Shown here piece after piece: positions 27,347-34,145 of a stretch of DNA of 64,000 nt. The stretch's first letter is position 1. Every line of letters starts with the position of its first letter. Below the pieces are notes generated by a model. It did no database searches, had not been told where the DNA came from, and saw only the letters and a program-made list of their open reading frames with translations. This DNA comes from Bradyrhizobium sp. LMTR 3 (lineage in GTDB: Bacteria; Pseudomonadota; Alphaproteobacteria; Rhizobiales; Xanthobacteraceae), in contig NZ_MAXC01000012.1 of NCBI RefSeq assembly GCF_001693485.1, positions 248,001 through 312,000 of the forward strand. Reading direction: 5' to 3'. The position numbers and the translations under genes are program-made.

Positions 27347-27577
27347 CTATCTGGATTTGCCGGCACAAACGTGAATGACGTACAGCGGATTTGCGAATTC
27401 GTCGGTGACTTCCATCCGCCAGTCCTTGCCCGGACGCAGCCTCCCATCGAGATCCTGGATGATCTGCCCCGCCGTCACGGTCGCCTCCCGCCAGGCGGCT
27501 TGCAGATCGGGCAGTTCCTCCCCTTCCTCGTCCAGTTCAGCTCTGTCGTGATACACGTTAAAGAAGTAGCGCGGCAT
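27347..27577 (-). CDS. DUF6894-type small protein
   Basis: A 76-residue protein with the family opening MPRYFFNVYHDRAELDEEGE, a central segment LQAAWREATVTAGQIIQDLD and the ending WRMEVTDEFANPLYVIHV. This small alpha/beta protein is found in many paralogues in Rhizobiales, with no known function. It converges on the small basic protein gene, leaving 17 bp between stops. Confidence 0.85.
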   Translation of the reverse strand: MPRYFFNVYHDRAELDEEGEELPDLQAAWREATVTAGQIIQDLDGRLRPGKDWRMEVTDEFANPLYVIHVCAGKSR

Positions 27578-27884
27578 GCGGACTGTTCCTTAATGGCGGG
27601 CGGCCTTTCGCTCGATCCGTACGCCTTTGAGCTTCGCGGTCGCTTCTTTTCGGGCTGGCTTCCTCACCGCCATGTCCGTTTTCTGTGTCGGCTGCATGAC
27701 GCAGTAGTGAAGTCACGACCCTGCTAAATGTTCCTACGCCGGAACGCAGTCGCCGGAGCGCGGCGCATGCTTGCGATTGAGCAAGAACAGCGGCGGGCTG
27801 TGCGGCCGTCCGCCTCTCTGCCCGACATGGAACGAATTGAAAAAAGCGGGCTTAATTCCCCGTTCTGCAGTCCGGGAGTTATTG

Positions 27885-28247
27885 ATGCGTACCGCCGGCT
27901 CGGGTCCGTCGATTGTGCCACACGGTGACGAGCACGACGTCTATGTCGTCGAGCATGACTCCCGCGAGCACGGCCAGATCTGGGCAGAAGTCAGTTCCGA
28001 GGCTTCGGGATTTGAGCCGGTTGTGATAGACCTGCTCACCGGCCAGTACACCAATCCGATCCGGGTGATTGCTTTCAACGTGGCCCAAGGGTGGTGTCGT
28101 GACGCTTCGGTGGATGTCGCGCACGAGCTACGGCGACGCTGCGATCTCCAGCTACGCGACATTCCGTTTTTCCTGCAGGATTTTGTCGATCGCCATGAGG
28201 GCCGCTATCGGGACGTCCAGTTGCCGCTGCCGATGCGGCTGTACTAG
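27885..28247 (+). CDS. Conserved hypothetical protein, 120 aa
   Basis: From the ATG at 27885 the product contains DEHDVYVVEHDSREHGQIWA, VIDLLTGQYTNPIRVIAFN and a C-terminal helix VAHELRRRCDLQLRDIPFF. I recall this as a conserved small soluble protein of Bradyrhizobium and relatives, without known function. The frame is open 114 bases further upstream, but that part is not protein-like. The stop codon overlaps the first bases of the intergenic repeat that follows. Confidence 0.78.
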   Translation: MRTAGSGPSIVPHGDEHDVYVVEHDSREHGQIWAEVSSEASGFEPVVIDLLTGQYTNPIRVIAFNVAQGWCRDASVDVAHELRRRCDLQLRDIPFFLQDFVDRHEGRYRDVQLPLPMRLY

Positions 28248-28359
28248 AGCGTTTTCGAGCGAAAGCCTGCCCCGGACTTGATCCGGGGTGGGCACCGGTT
28301 CGCGTCAAGAAAACGCGTCAAAATAGGAATCTAGAGCCCGGTTCAGAACCGGGCTCTAG
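28246..28359. repeat. Bradyrhizobium-type intergenic repeat with hairpins
   Basis: Begins AGAGCGTTTTCGAGCGAA and includes GGTTCGCGTCAAGAAAACGC, which match from memory a dispersed intergenic element of Bradyrhizobium and Rhodopseudomonas genomes. It contains an internal inverted repeat (CCCCGGAC-TTGA-TCCGGGG type) and ends in a perfect 13-bp hairpin at 28331-28359 (arms CTAGAGCCCGGTT and AACCGGGCTCTAG, loop CAG). It lies between two convergent genes, where such a hairpin could end transcription in both directions. No T run follows. Confidence 0.8.
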
Positions 28360-28430
28360 GCCATGGCCCGATCAACGCGGAAGCCGTCGCCGTTCTCCTC
28401 ACAGCTCCGCACGCTGCGGCACTCCCGCGC

Positions 28431-29426
28431 TCACTCGGTGGTGATGCCGAGCGCACGAACGAGTTCACCCCGCGCTTGATAGTCGATCCCGATCTGGCGC
28501 TTGAAATCATCAGGCGTGCCGCCGACGGCGACCATGCCCTGCTTGTCCAGCCAGGCCCGCATCGTGTCCGTGGCAAGCACCGCATTCACTTCCTTGTTCA
28601 AGGTCGTGATGACGGGCGTTGGGGTCGTCTTGGGCAGCATGAACCCGATATAGCTGATGATCTTGAACCCCGCGAAGGTTTCGCTGATGGCCGGAACGTT
28701 GGGCAGCAACGCGTAGCGCTTCTCCGACGTGACGCCGAGCAGCTTGATCTTGCCGGCTGCAGCCAGCGGCTCCACCGCCGTGGGTGCGCCGAACAGCAGC
28801 GGGATCTGCCCGCCCAGGAGATCATTCACCGACGCCGCCGTTCCCTTGTAGGGAATGTGGGTCATGGTGAAGCCGCCGTATTTCTGCAGCATCTCGCCGG
28901 CGAGGCGGTGCGGCGTCGAGCTGCCGGAGGTGCCGAAACTCAAATTCTGAGTCTTCTGCTTGCCCAAAGCAACCAACTCGGCAACCGAATTCGCCGGCAA
29001 ATTGTTGGCCGCGGCAAGCAGAAGCGGCGACCACGCGACGTTGACGACCGGCTCCATAGCGGTCGAAAGGTCGAAATGGTTGCTGGTGGCGAGGTGCGGA
29101 TCGATGGTGACCATCGCATCCGTCACCATCAGGATCGTGTATCCGTCAGGCTCGGCGCGTGCCGCCGCCTGCGCCGCGATCATGCCGTTGGCGCCCGTCT
29201 TGTTCTCGATGACGATGGATGTTTTGAGGTTCTCGCCGAGTTGCTTGCCGATGGTCCGGGCCAGCGCGTCGGCCTGTCCGCCCGCGGAATAGCCTACCAG
29301 GATGGTGATTGACCGCGACGGGTATGGCTGCGCCTTGGCGCTCGGCACCATCGCAACCAGCGCCACCGCAACGACCGCGGCGCCGAGAATGCGCGCCTTC
29401 ACTCGAAACAGTCTATCGGAAATCAT
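28431..29426 (-). CDS. Bug-family (TctC-like) periplasmic solute receptor
   Basis: A 331-residue exported receptor of the tripartite tricarboxylate transporter (TTT) family. The signal peptide (about 10-32) ends SAKA-Q and is followed by the family start YPSRSITILVGYSAGGQADA. Typical blocks ENKTGANGMIAAQAAARAEP and SHIPYKG-like THIPYKGTAASVNDLLGGQI follow. No TctA or TctB membrane genes are nearby, so it must share them or act as a sensor. It is the last gene after the lyase and CoA transferase and is probably part of the same catabolic unit, binding a carboxylate that they process. Confidence 0.92.
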   Translation of the reverse strand: MISDRLFRVKARILGAAVVAVALVAMVPSAKAQPYPSRSITILVGYSAGGQADALARTIGKQLGENLKTSIVIENKTGANGMIAAQAAARAEPDGYTILMVTDAMVTIDPHLATSNHFDLSTAMEPVVNVAWSPLLLAAANNLPANSVAELVALGKQKTQNLSFGTSGSSTPHRLAGEMLQKYGGFTMTHIPYKGTAASVNDLLGGQIPLLFGAPTAVEPLAAAGKIKLLGVTSEKRYALLPNVPAISETFAGFKIISYIGFMLPKTTPTPVITTLNKEVNAVLATDTMRAWLDKQGMVAVGGTPDDFKRQIGIDYQARGELVRALGITTE

Positions 29427-29501
29427 GTTCCGTCTCCTCCCTGACCATTGGCGTTATGAAGGCGGTCGAACCGCTCTTTTCATTGTTCGCTTTTTTCGCT
29501 T

Positions 29502-30719
29502 CTATGCAGGCACGCTCGCAGCCGGGCCCAGTACGCCCATCGAGCGCAGATCGGCAATTTCACGCTCCGAGTATCCGGCCGCTTGCAAAATTTCATCGGC
29601 ATGCTCACCGACCTGCGGCGGCTGGCGCTCAAGCCCCGGTCTTTCCCGCGCTTCGCCGAACTCCACCGGCAGCGCCGGGATTCCAACCAGCGGTCCACCA
29701 CCGAATGCCGAAACGGCGGTTGCGAGCAGGCCGCCATTGGCAAGCAGATGCGGATCGGTCGACAATTCGTCGGGCCGCCCTACGCGCGAATAGGCGACCC
29801 GCGCCGCCTCGCACTTTTCGAGGATTTCGTTCAGCGGCAGTTTCGTGATCCGCCGCTCCAGTTCGGGCAACATCCACTCGCGCGCCTCGCAACGATTGGC
29901 GTTGCCGACGAGCCTCGGATCATCGCGCCAGTCATCGAAGCCGAACGCGTCGCAGAAGCGCTGCCAGTGTCCGTCCGACGTGCAGCCGATGAAGACCTGG
30001 CCGCCGTCGGAAGCCGTGAAAACGTCATAGACGCCCCAGGCGTTTTTACGTGCCGGCATCGGTGGCATTGGCCCGCCGGTGACGACGCTGCCAACGACGA
30101 CCGCGCCGAGCATGAAGGTAGCGCTTTCAAACAGCGAACTCGCAACCTTCTGCCCCACGCCGGTAACGTCGCGCTCGCGAAGCGCGGCCAGCGCGGCGAC
30201 CACGCCGAACACGCCGCCGAGAATGTCGATGACCGGCGCGCCCGCGCGCAGCGGCCGCCCCGGCGGCCCGGTCATATAGGCAAGCCCGGACTGCATCTGC
30301 ACCACCTCGTCGAGCGCGCCGCGGTTCTCGTAGGGTCCCTTCAGAAATCCCTTCATCGAGAGGTACACAAGACGCGGGTTGATCCGGCGCAGATCCTCCC
30401 AACCGCACTTCAGCCGCTCGATCGTTCCCGGGCCGAAATTTTCCAGCACGACATCGGCGTCCTTCACCAGCCGATGCACGATCGCCTGTCCCTCGAGCCG
30501 CTTCAGGTCGATCGCGACCGAGCGCTTGTTGCGGTTGTAGGTCGCGAAAAAGCCGGCCGCGAAACCCGGCAGCCGCCGCGTCGGATCGCCCTCGGCCGGC
30601 TCGATCTTCACCACGTCGGCGCCGAGATCGGCAAACAGGACACCCGCGCACGGCCCCATGATGGTGTGACCGAAGTCGAGCACCTTCAGCCCTGCAAGCG
30701 GTCTGGAGGAAGTCGTCAT
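29502..30719 (-). CDS. Class III CoA transferase (CaiB/Frc family)
   Basis: Moves CoA from an acyl-CoA donor (often succinyl-CoA) to a carboxylic acid. The N-terminal block PLAGLKVLDFGHTIMGPCAG is typical of the family, and NRNKRSVAIDLKRLEGQAIV follows. The predicted catalytic aspartate is Asp165 in APVIDILGG, close to Asp169 of formyl-CoA transferase. The frame is open to 30863, but the ATG at 30719 overlaps the lyase stop codon by 4 bp. The pairing with an HMG-CoA-lyase-type gene suggests it activates the lyase's substrate. Confidence 0.92.
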   Translation of the reverse strand: MTTSSRPLAGLKVLDFGHTIMGPCAGVLFADLGADVVKIEPAEGDPTRRLPGFAAGFFATYNRNKRSVAIDLKRLEGQAIVHRLVKDADVVLENFGPGTIERLKCGWEDLRRINPRLVYLSMKGFLKGPYENRGALDEVVQMQSGLAYMTGPPGRPLRAGAPVIDILGGVFGVVAALAALRERDVTGVGQKVASSLFESATFMLGAVVVGSVVTGGPMPPMPARKNAWGVYDVFTASDGGQVFIGCTSDGHWQRFCDAFGFDDWRDDPRLVGNANRCEAREWMLPELERRITKLPLNEILEKCEAARVAYSRVGRPDELSTDPHLLANGGLLATAVSAFGGGPLVGIPALPVEFGEARERPGLERQPPQVGEHADEILQAAGYSEREIADLRSMGVLGPAASVPA

Positions 30720-31672
30720 GCAGCCGGTCTCCTGAAGGCGGCGAGCGTTCCTGATCGCAGCGCCGCGCTCGGCAGCCGGTGTCCGACGATCCGCTCGGCA
30801 AGACGCCCGGCCTCGATCAAAGCTGTGATGTTCAAGCCGGTGGAGATGCCCATCTCCTCGCACAGCAAAGCGAGCTCTTCGGTGGCGATGTTACCCGGCG
30901 CACCGGGTTGGCCGGCAAACGGACAGCCGCCGAGCCCCGCCACCGCCGCATCGAAAGCCGTGACTCCGAGCCGCAGGCCCTCATAGGCGCAGGCGATGCC
31001 CTGCCCACGCGTATCGTGGAGGTGAAGCGCGATCCGCAAATCGTCCCAGCGGTCGCGAACGGCGCCGATGGCGGCAGCGACCCGCCTCGGCGTGGCCCAG
31101 CCCATGGAATCCGCCAGCGCAACGTCGCGCACCTCTACGCCGGCTTCGCGCGCGATGGCGAGCGCGTCCGAAACTGTCGCTACGACCTCTGCCGGTGAGA
31201 TGTCGCCTGCAAAGTTGCAGCCGAACGCGGCCATGACGATGATCTTGGCGATCGGCACGCCGGCTTCCCGATGCACACGCACGTACTTGCGCATGGCTTC
31301 GATCTGTCCGGCGCGGTCCCGGTTGAGATTCCTGATTGCGAACGGCTCGGATGCGCTCAGCGAGATAAACCCGGCAAGGGTCAGCTTCCCCTTGAACGCC
31401 AGCGCGCGCTGCAAGCCGCTCTCGTTGAACCACAATGCGGAGTACTCGACGCCTTCACGCGGGGTGAACCCTTCAATCAAGGCCTCGGCGTCGGCCCAAC
31501 CCGGGACGTGCTTGGGATTGACGAAGGAGGCGATCTGGATCCGGCGAAGCCCGCATGCGGAGAGCGCATCGATCAGCGCGATCTTGTCGGCGGTCGCGAT
31601 CGGGCCCGGCTCGATCTGAAAGCCTTCGCGCGGCCCCTCCTCGCTGATGACGACGCTATCAGGCAGGTCCAT
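30716..31672 (-). CDS. HMG-CoA lyase family protein
   Basis: A TIM-barrel lyase of the HMG-CoA lyase / DRE-TIM group, 318 residues. It has metal-ligand histidines in HLHDT (His217, His219) and the signature GLGGCPFA with the catalytic-loop Cys250. The usual N-terminal motif GPRDG is GPREG here, so the metal-binding/catalytic Asp is a Glu (Glu16). It would split a 3-hydroxy-3-methyl dicarboxyl-CoA into acetyl-CoA or a similar fragment plus a keto acid. It is the first gene of the operon with the CoA transferase and Bug receptor and is divergent from a LysR regulator. Confidence 0.88.
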   Translation of the reverse strand: MDLPDSVVISEEGPREGFQIEPGPIATADKIALIDALSACGLRRIQIASFVNPKHVPGWADAEALIEGFTPREGVEYSALWFNESGLQRALAFKGKLTLAGFISLSASEPFAIRNLNRDRAGQIEAMRKYVRVHREAGVPIAKIIVMAAFGCNFAGDISPAEVVATVSDALAIAREAGVEVRDVALADSMGWATPRRVAAAIGAVRDRWDDLRIALHLHDTRGQGIACAYEGLRLGVTAFDAAVAGLGGCPFAGQPGAPGNIATEELALLCEEMGISTGLNITALIEAGRLAERIVGHRLPSAALRSGTLAAFRRPAA

Positions 31673-31766
31673 GCGCCAGCGCTCCTCGGGGGTCGTCCTT
31701 GTTGATTGCGGGCGAGCTTGCCGTGCGCATCGGTATCTGACAAATATAATATGAAGATCATTATGT

Positions 31767-31779
31767 TCTAATAATTAGA
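31767..31779. promoter_or_regulatory. AT-rich palindrome, probable LysR site
   Basis: TCTAAT-A-ATTAGA is a perfect palindrome of 13 bp in the AT-rich 124-bp gap between the divergent lyase and LysR genes. It overlaps an upstream in-frame ATG of the LysR gene, which argues that the real start is the next ATG at 31797. LysR regulators usually bind such T-rich/A-rich dyads. Confidence 0.6.
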
Positions 31780-31796
31780 TGACAGGGAGCGGTTCG

Positions 31797-32753
31797 ATGG
31801 CGCTCGGATTGCGGCAGCTTCGCTACTTCATCGCCATCGCCGACGCCGGCGTATTGTCGCGGGCTGCGGAGGCACTCAACGTCGCCCAGTCGGCGTTGAG
31901 CCATCACGTCGCCGCGCTCGAAACCGATCTGGGCGTGAAGCTGTTGGAACGCAGGCCACGCGGCATCGCGCTGACCGCGGCCGGCCGGCGGCTTTACGAG
32001 CACGCCAGCGCCGTGCTGTCGGCGCTCGGCAAGGCGGAAGAGGACGTGCGGACTTTCAATGAGGCCGCGACAGGTCCGGTTTGCCTCGGCCTCAGCCATA
32101 CCGCGATCTCCATGGTCGCGCTCGACGTGATGAAGGCGGTGCGAAAAAATTCCCCAGGCGTACACCTGACGGTCGTCGAGGCGTTGTCACCGGCGCTGAT
32201 CGAGCGCGTCTTCTCAGGGACAGTCGATCTCGCACTCGCCTATAATCCGCCCCGGGATGCCCGCCTGGACGTCGAGTGGCTGCAGGAGGAAGATCTCTAT
32301 CTCGTCGGGCATCCGAGTCTGATCGGAAAATCTTCCAGTCCGATCGCCTTCTCCGCGATCCCGCAACGAAGCGTGGTTGGACTGACGCCGATGCCGACAT
32401 CGCGCGCCATCATCCAGACCCAGGTTCTCCGCAATCAGATCACGCCGAGCGAAACGCTCGAAGTCGATTCATTGTCGGCATTGCGAATGGCGCTCGAGGC
32501 CGGTTTAGGATGCGCGATCCTCTCCCGCGCAACCGTTCTCGCCGATTTGGCGGCGGAGAAATATCACGCACGGCGCATCATCGATCCGCCGCTGACGCGT
32601 TCATGCGCGCTGGTTTCGCTCGCTGACCGTCCGCAAACAAAAGCCTTTCTCGAGGTACGCAAGACAATGGTCGAGGTGGTCCGCTCAGCAGTCAACGCAG
32701 GGCGATGGCCGGCAAAGGGAAACGGCCGCCGGAGCAAGCGCGCCGCGATCTAG
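31797..32753 (+). CDS. LysR-family regulator
   Basis: A 318-residue regulator with an N-terminal winged helix (LRQLRYFIAIADAGVLSRAA then LNVAQSALSHHVAALE) and a C-terminal ligand-binding domain. The start at 31797 has AGGGAG about 7 bases upstream. It is divergent from the lyase - CoA transferase - Bug receptor operon, the usual arrangement for a LysR activator of a catabolic operon. The effector is probably the acid that the operon degrades. Confidence 0.92.
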   Translation: MALGLRQLRYFIAIADAGVLSRAAEALNVAQSALSHHVAALETDLGVKLLERRPRGIALTAAGRRLYEHASAVLSALGKAEEDVRTFNEAATGPVCLGLSHTAISMVALDVMKAVRKNSPGVHLTVVEALSPALIERVFSGTVDLALAYNPPRDARLDVEWLQEEDLYLVGHPSLIGKSSSPIAFSAIPQRSVVGLTPMPTSRAIIQTQVLRNQITPSETLEVDSLSALRMALEAGLGCAILSRATVLADLAAEKYHARRIIDPPLTRSCALVSLADRPQTKAFLEVRKTMVEVVRSAVNAGRWPAKGNGRRSKRAAI

Positions 32754-32794
32754 GTTCGGGACACTCTGCAACACGAGGGCCTCTTCCCGCGAAA

Positions 32795-33211
32795 TTATCT
32801 GGGCGGCATTCGCTCGAATTTCTGCAACGAGGAATCCATGATGTCCCACGCATGGCCGCGGACGCCGTACGTGACGAGTTGCGGATTGAATTGGCTTGGG
32901 TCGTCCAGGCTGGTCGCGTGGACTGCTATCGGTTCCGGGTTGGCAACGAATGTCAGGTAGACCGGCGTTCCACAGGTCGGGCAGAAGGCGTGGACCTTTT
33001 CATTCCCGTTGTCGTCCGCCACCCGCCATTCTTTCGCTTCGCCCGTAATTGCCACGTCGGCTCGCCGGGGGAAGACCAGGTAGGATCCATGCCCCGTGCC
33101 GCTTCGCTTCTGACAATCGCGGCATTGGCAGTGGCTTTCGACGAGAGGTTCACTGCTCGTTTCGTAACGGATCGCGCCGCACGCACACCCGCCGATAAAG
33201 GGCTTGGCCAT
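32795..33211 (-). CDS. GFA-family (CENP-V) zinc protein
   Basis: A small zinc-binding protein of the glutathione-dependent formaldehyde-activating (GFA) family. The ligand cysteines are seen in GGCACGAIRYE, HCQCRDCQKRSGTGHG and AFCPTCGTPVY. Most members have no proven enzyme activity. The start at 33211 (MAKPFIGG) is best placed after GGGAG, although two further ATGs lie upstream. It follows the SRPBCC gene by 36 bp in the same direction, so probably belongs to the ArsR-SRPBCC-GFA operon. It converges on the LysR gene. Confidence 0.9.
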   Translation of the reverse strand: MAKPFIGGCACGAIRYETSSEPLVESHCQCRDCQKRSGTGHGSYLVFPRRADVAITGEAKEWRVADDNGNEKVHAFCPTCGTPVYLTFVANPEPIAVHATSLDDPSQFNPQLVTYGVRGHAWDIMDSSLQKFERMPPR

Positions 33212-33247
33212 GGTCATTCTCCCGCTTCTGATTGACACGGCAGGGGA

Positions 33248-33712
33248 TCAGGCCGATTTCGGCTTGGCGAAGACGTCGAGGCCGTGGCCGGTTTCCAGCA
33301 AGGATTTCAGGCTGGCGAGAACGACGGGCCAACCTTTCTTGATGCCGTTCGCCATCCCGCTGCCGGCTGCGAGTTCGTCATGTGTGACCGTCAGCCGGAC
33401 CATGTCCTCGTATTCCTCGGTCTCGAATGTCACCCGGCTGTAGGCGGAAGGATCGGAGGCCTGCGACGCATTCGCCCAGGTGATGACGAGACGGGTCGGC
33501 GGCGAGACCTCGACGACCTTGCCGACCAGTTCGACGGTCCGTTGATCATTGGCGCGGATGTGCTCCCATTTCGATCCGGGATTCCAGTCAGAGACGTTCT
33601 CGTGGCCCCAGTAGCGCCTTGCGATCTCCGGCTTCGTGATGGCCTCGAACACCTTTTCCGGCGTCGAGCGAATATAGGTCACGTAGACAAAGCTGGTCGT
33701 CTCTTTGGTCAT
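33248..33712 (-). CDS. SRPBCC (AHSA1-type) domain protein
   Basis: A 154-residue START-fold protein with the family segment VYVTYIRSTPEKVFEAITKP, then RRYWGHENVSDWNPGSKW and the C-terminal helix GIKKGWPVVLASLKSLLETG. The ATG at 33712 has GGAG seven bases upstream and begins just after the ArsR stop codon. It is the second ArsR-SRPBCC pair in the window; sequence similarity to the pair at 23.9-24.6 kb is only family-level. Confidence 0.9.
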   Translation of the reverse strand: MTKETTSFVYVTYIRSTPEKVFEAITKPEIARRYWGHENVSDWNPGSKWEHIRANDQRTVELVGKVVEVSPPTRLVITWANASQASDPSAYSRVTFETEEYEDMVRLTVTHDELAAGSGMANGIKKGWPVVLASLKSLLETGHGLDVFAKPKSA

Positions 33713-33714
33713 TG

Positions 33715-34029
33715 TCATTCTCCTTCGAGTTCTTTCTTCAGATCGTGCAGCAGGCTGAGCCGCTGTCGTTCGAATTTCCGCACCCACCGCTCGTAGACCT
33801 CATGAAGCGGCACGGGGTTGATGAAATGCAGCTTTTCCCTGCCGCGCTTGACCGTGCTCACCAGATTGGCCGCCTCCAGGATTTCGAGGTGCTGCGTGGC
33901 GGATTGCCGGGCCATGTCCAGGTTTTCGCAAAGCTGGCCGAGCGTCTGCCCGTTCTTTTCACAGAGAAGATCAAGCAGCTTTCTGCGTGTCGGGTCGCCC
34001 AGCGCTTTGAAAACCTTGTCGGCCTGCAT
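33715..34029 (-). CDS. ArsR-family repressor
   Basis: A 104-residue winged-helix repressor (QADKVFKALGDPTRRKLLDL, recognition helix MARQSATQHLEILEAANLV). It lacks the CVC metal motif. The frame extends upstream to 34092 across the inverted repeat; the ATG at 34029 matches the usual N-terminus. It is directly followed by the SRPBCC gene. A perfect inverted repeat starts 26 bp upstream and is probably its operator. Confidence 0.9.
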   Translation of the reverse strand: MQADKVFKALGDPTRRKLLDLLCEKNGQTLGQLCENLDMARQSATQHLEILEAANLVSTVKRGREKLHFINPVPLHEVYERWVRKFERQRLSLLHDLKKELEGE

Positions 34030-34055
34030 CGGTCTCACTCTACGAAGAACATAAT

Positions 34056-34075
34056 ATGCAGGTAAATACCTGCAT
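34056..34075. promoter_or_regulatory. Perfect inverted repeat before second ArsR gene
   Basis: Arms ATGCAGGTA and TACCTGCAT are exact 9-bp reverse complements separated by two bases. The site is 26 bp upstream of the ArsR start codon and sits in an AT-rich patch. It is unlike the operator of the other ArsR-SRPBCC pair, so the two repressors probably do not cross-regulate. Confidence 0.78.
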
Positions 34076-34145
34076 GTCAAGCAAGAGGGCAACGCGTCAT
34101 CAGGTCATTCGTCACCTTGCTGTGATTAGGGAAGGACGATCAGAA

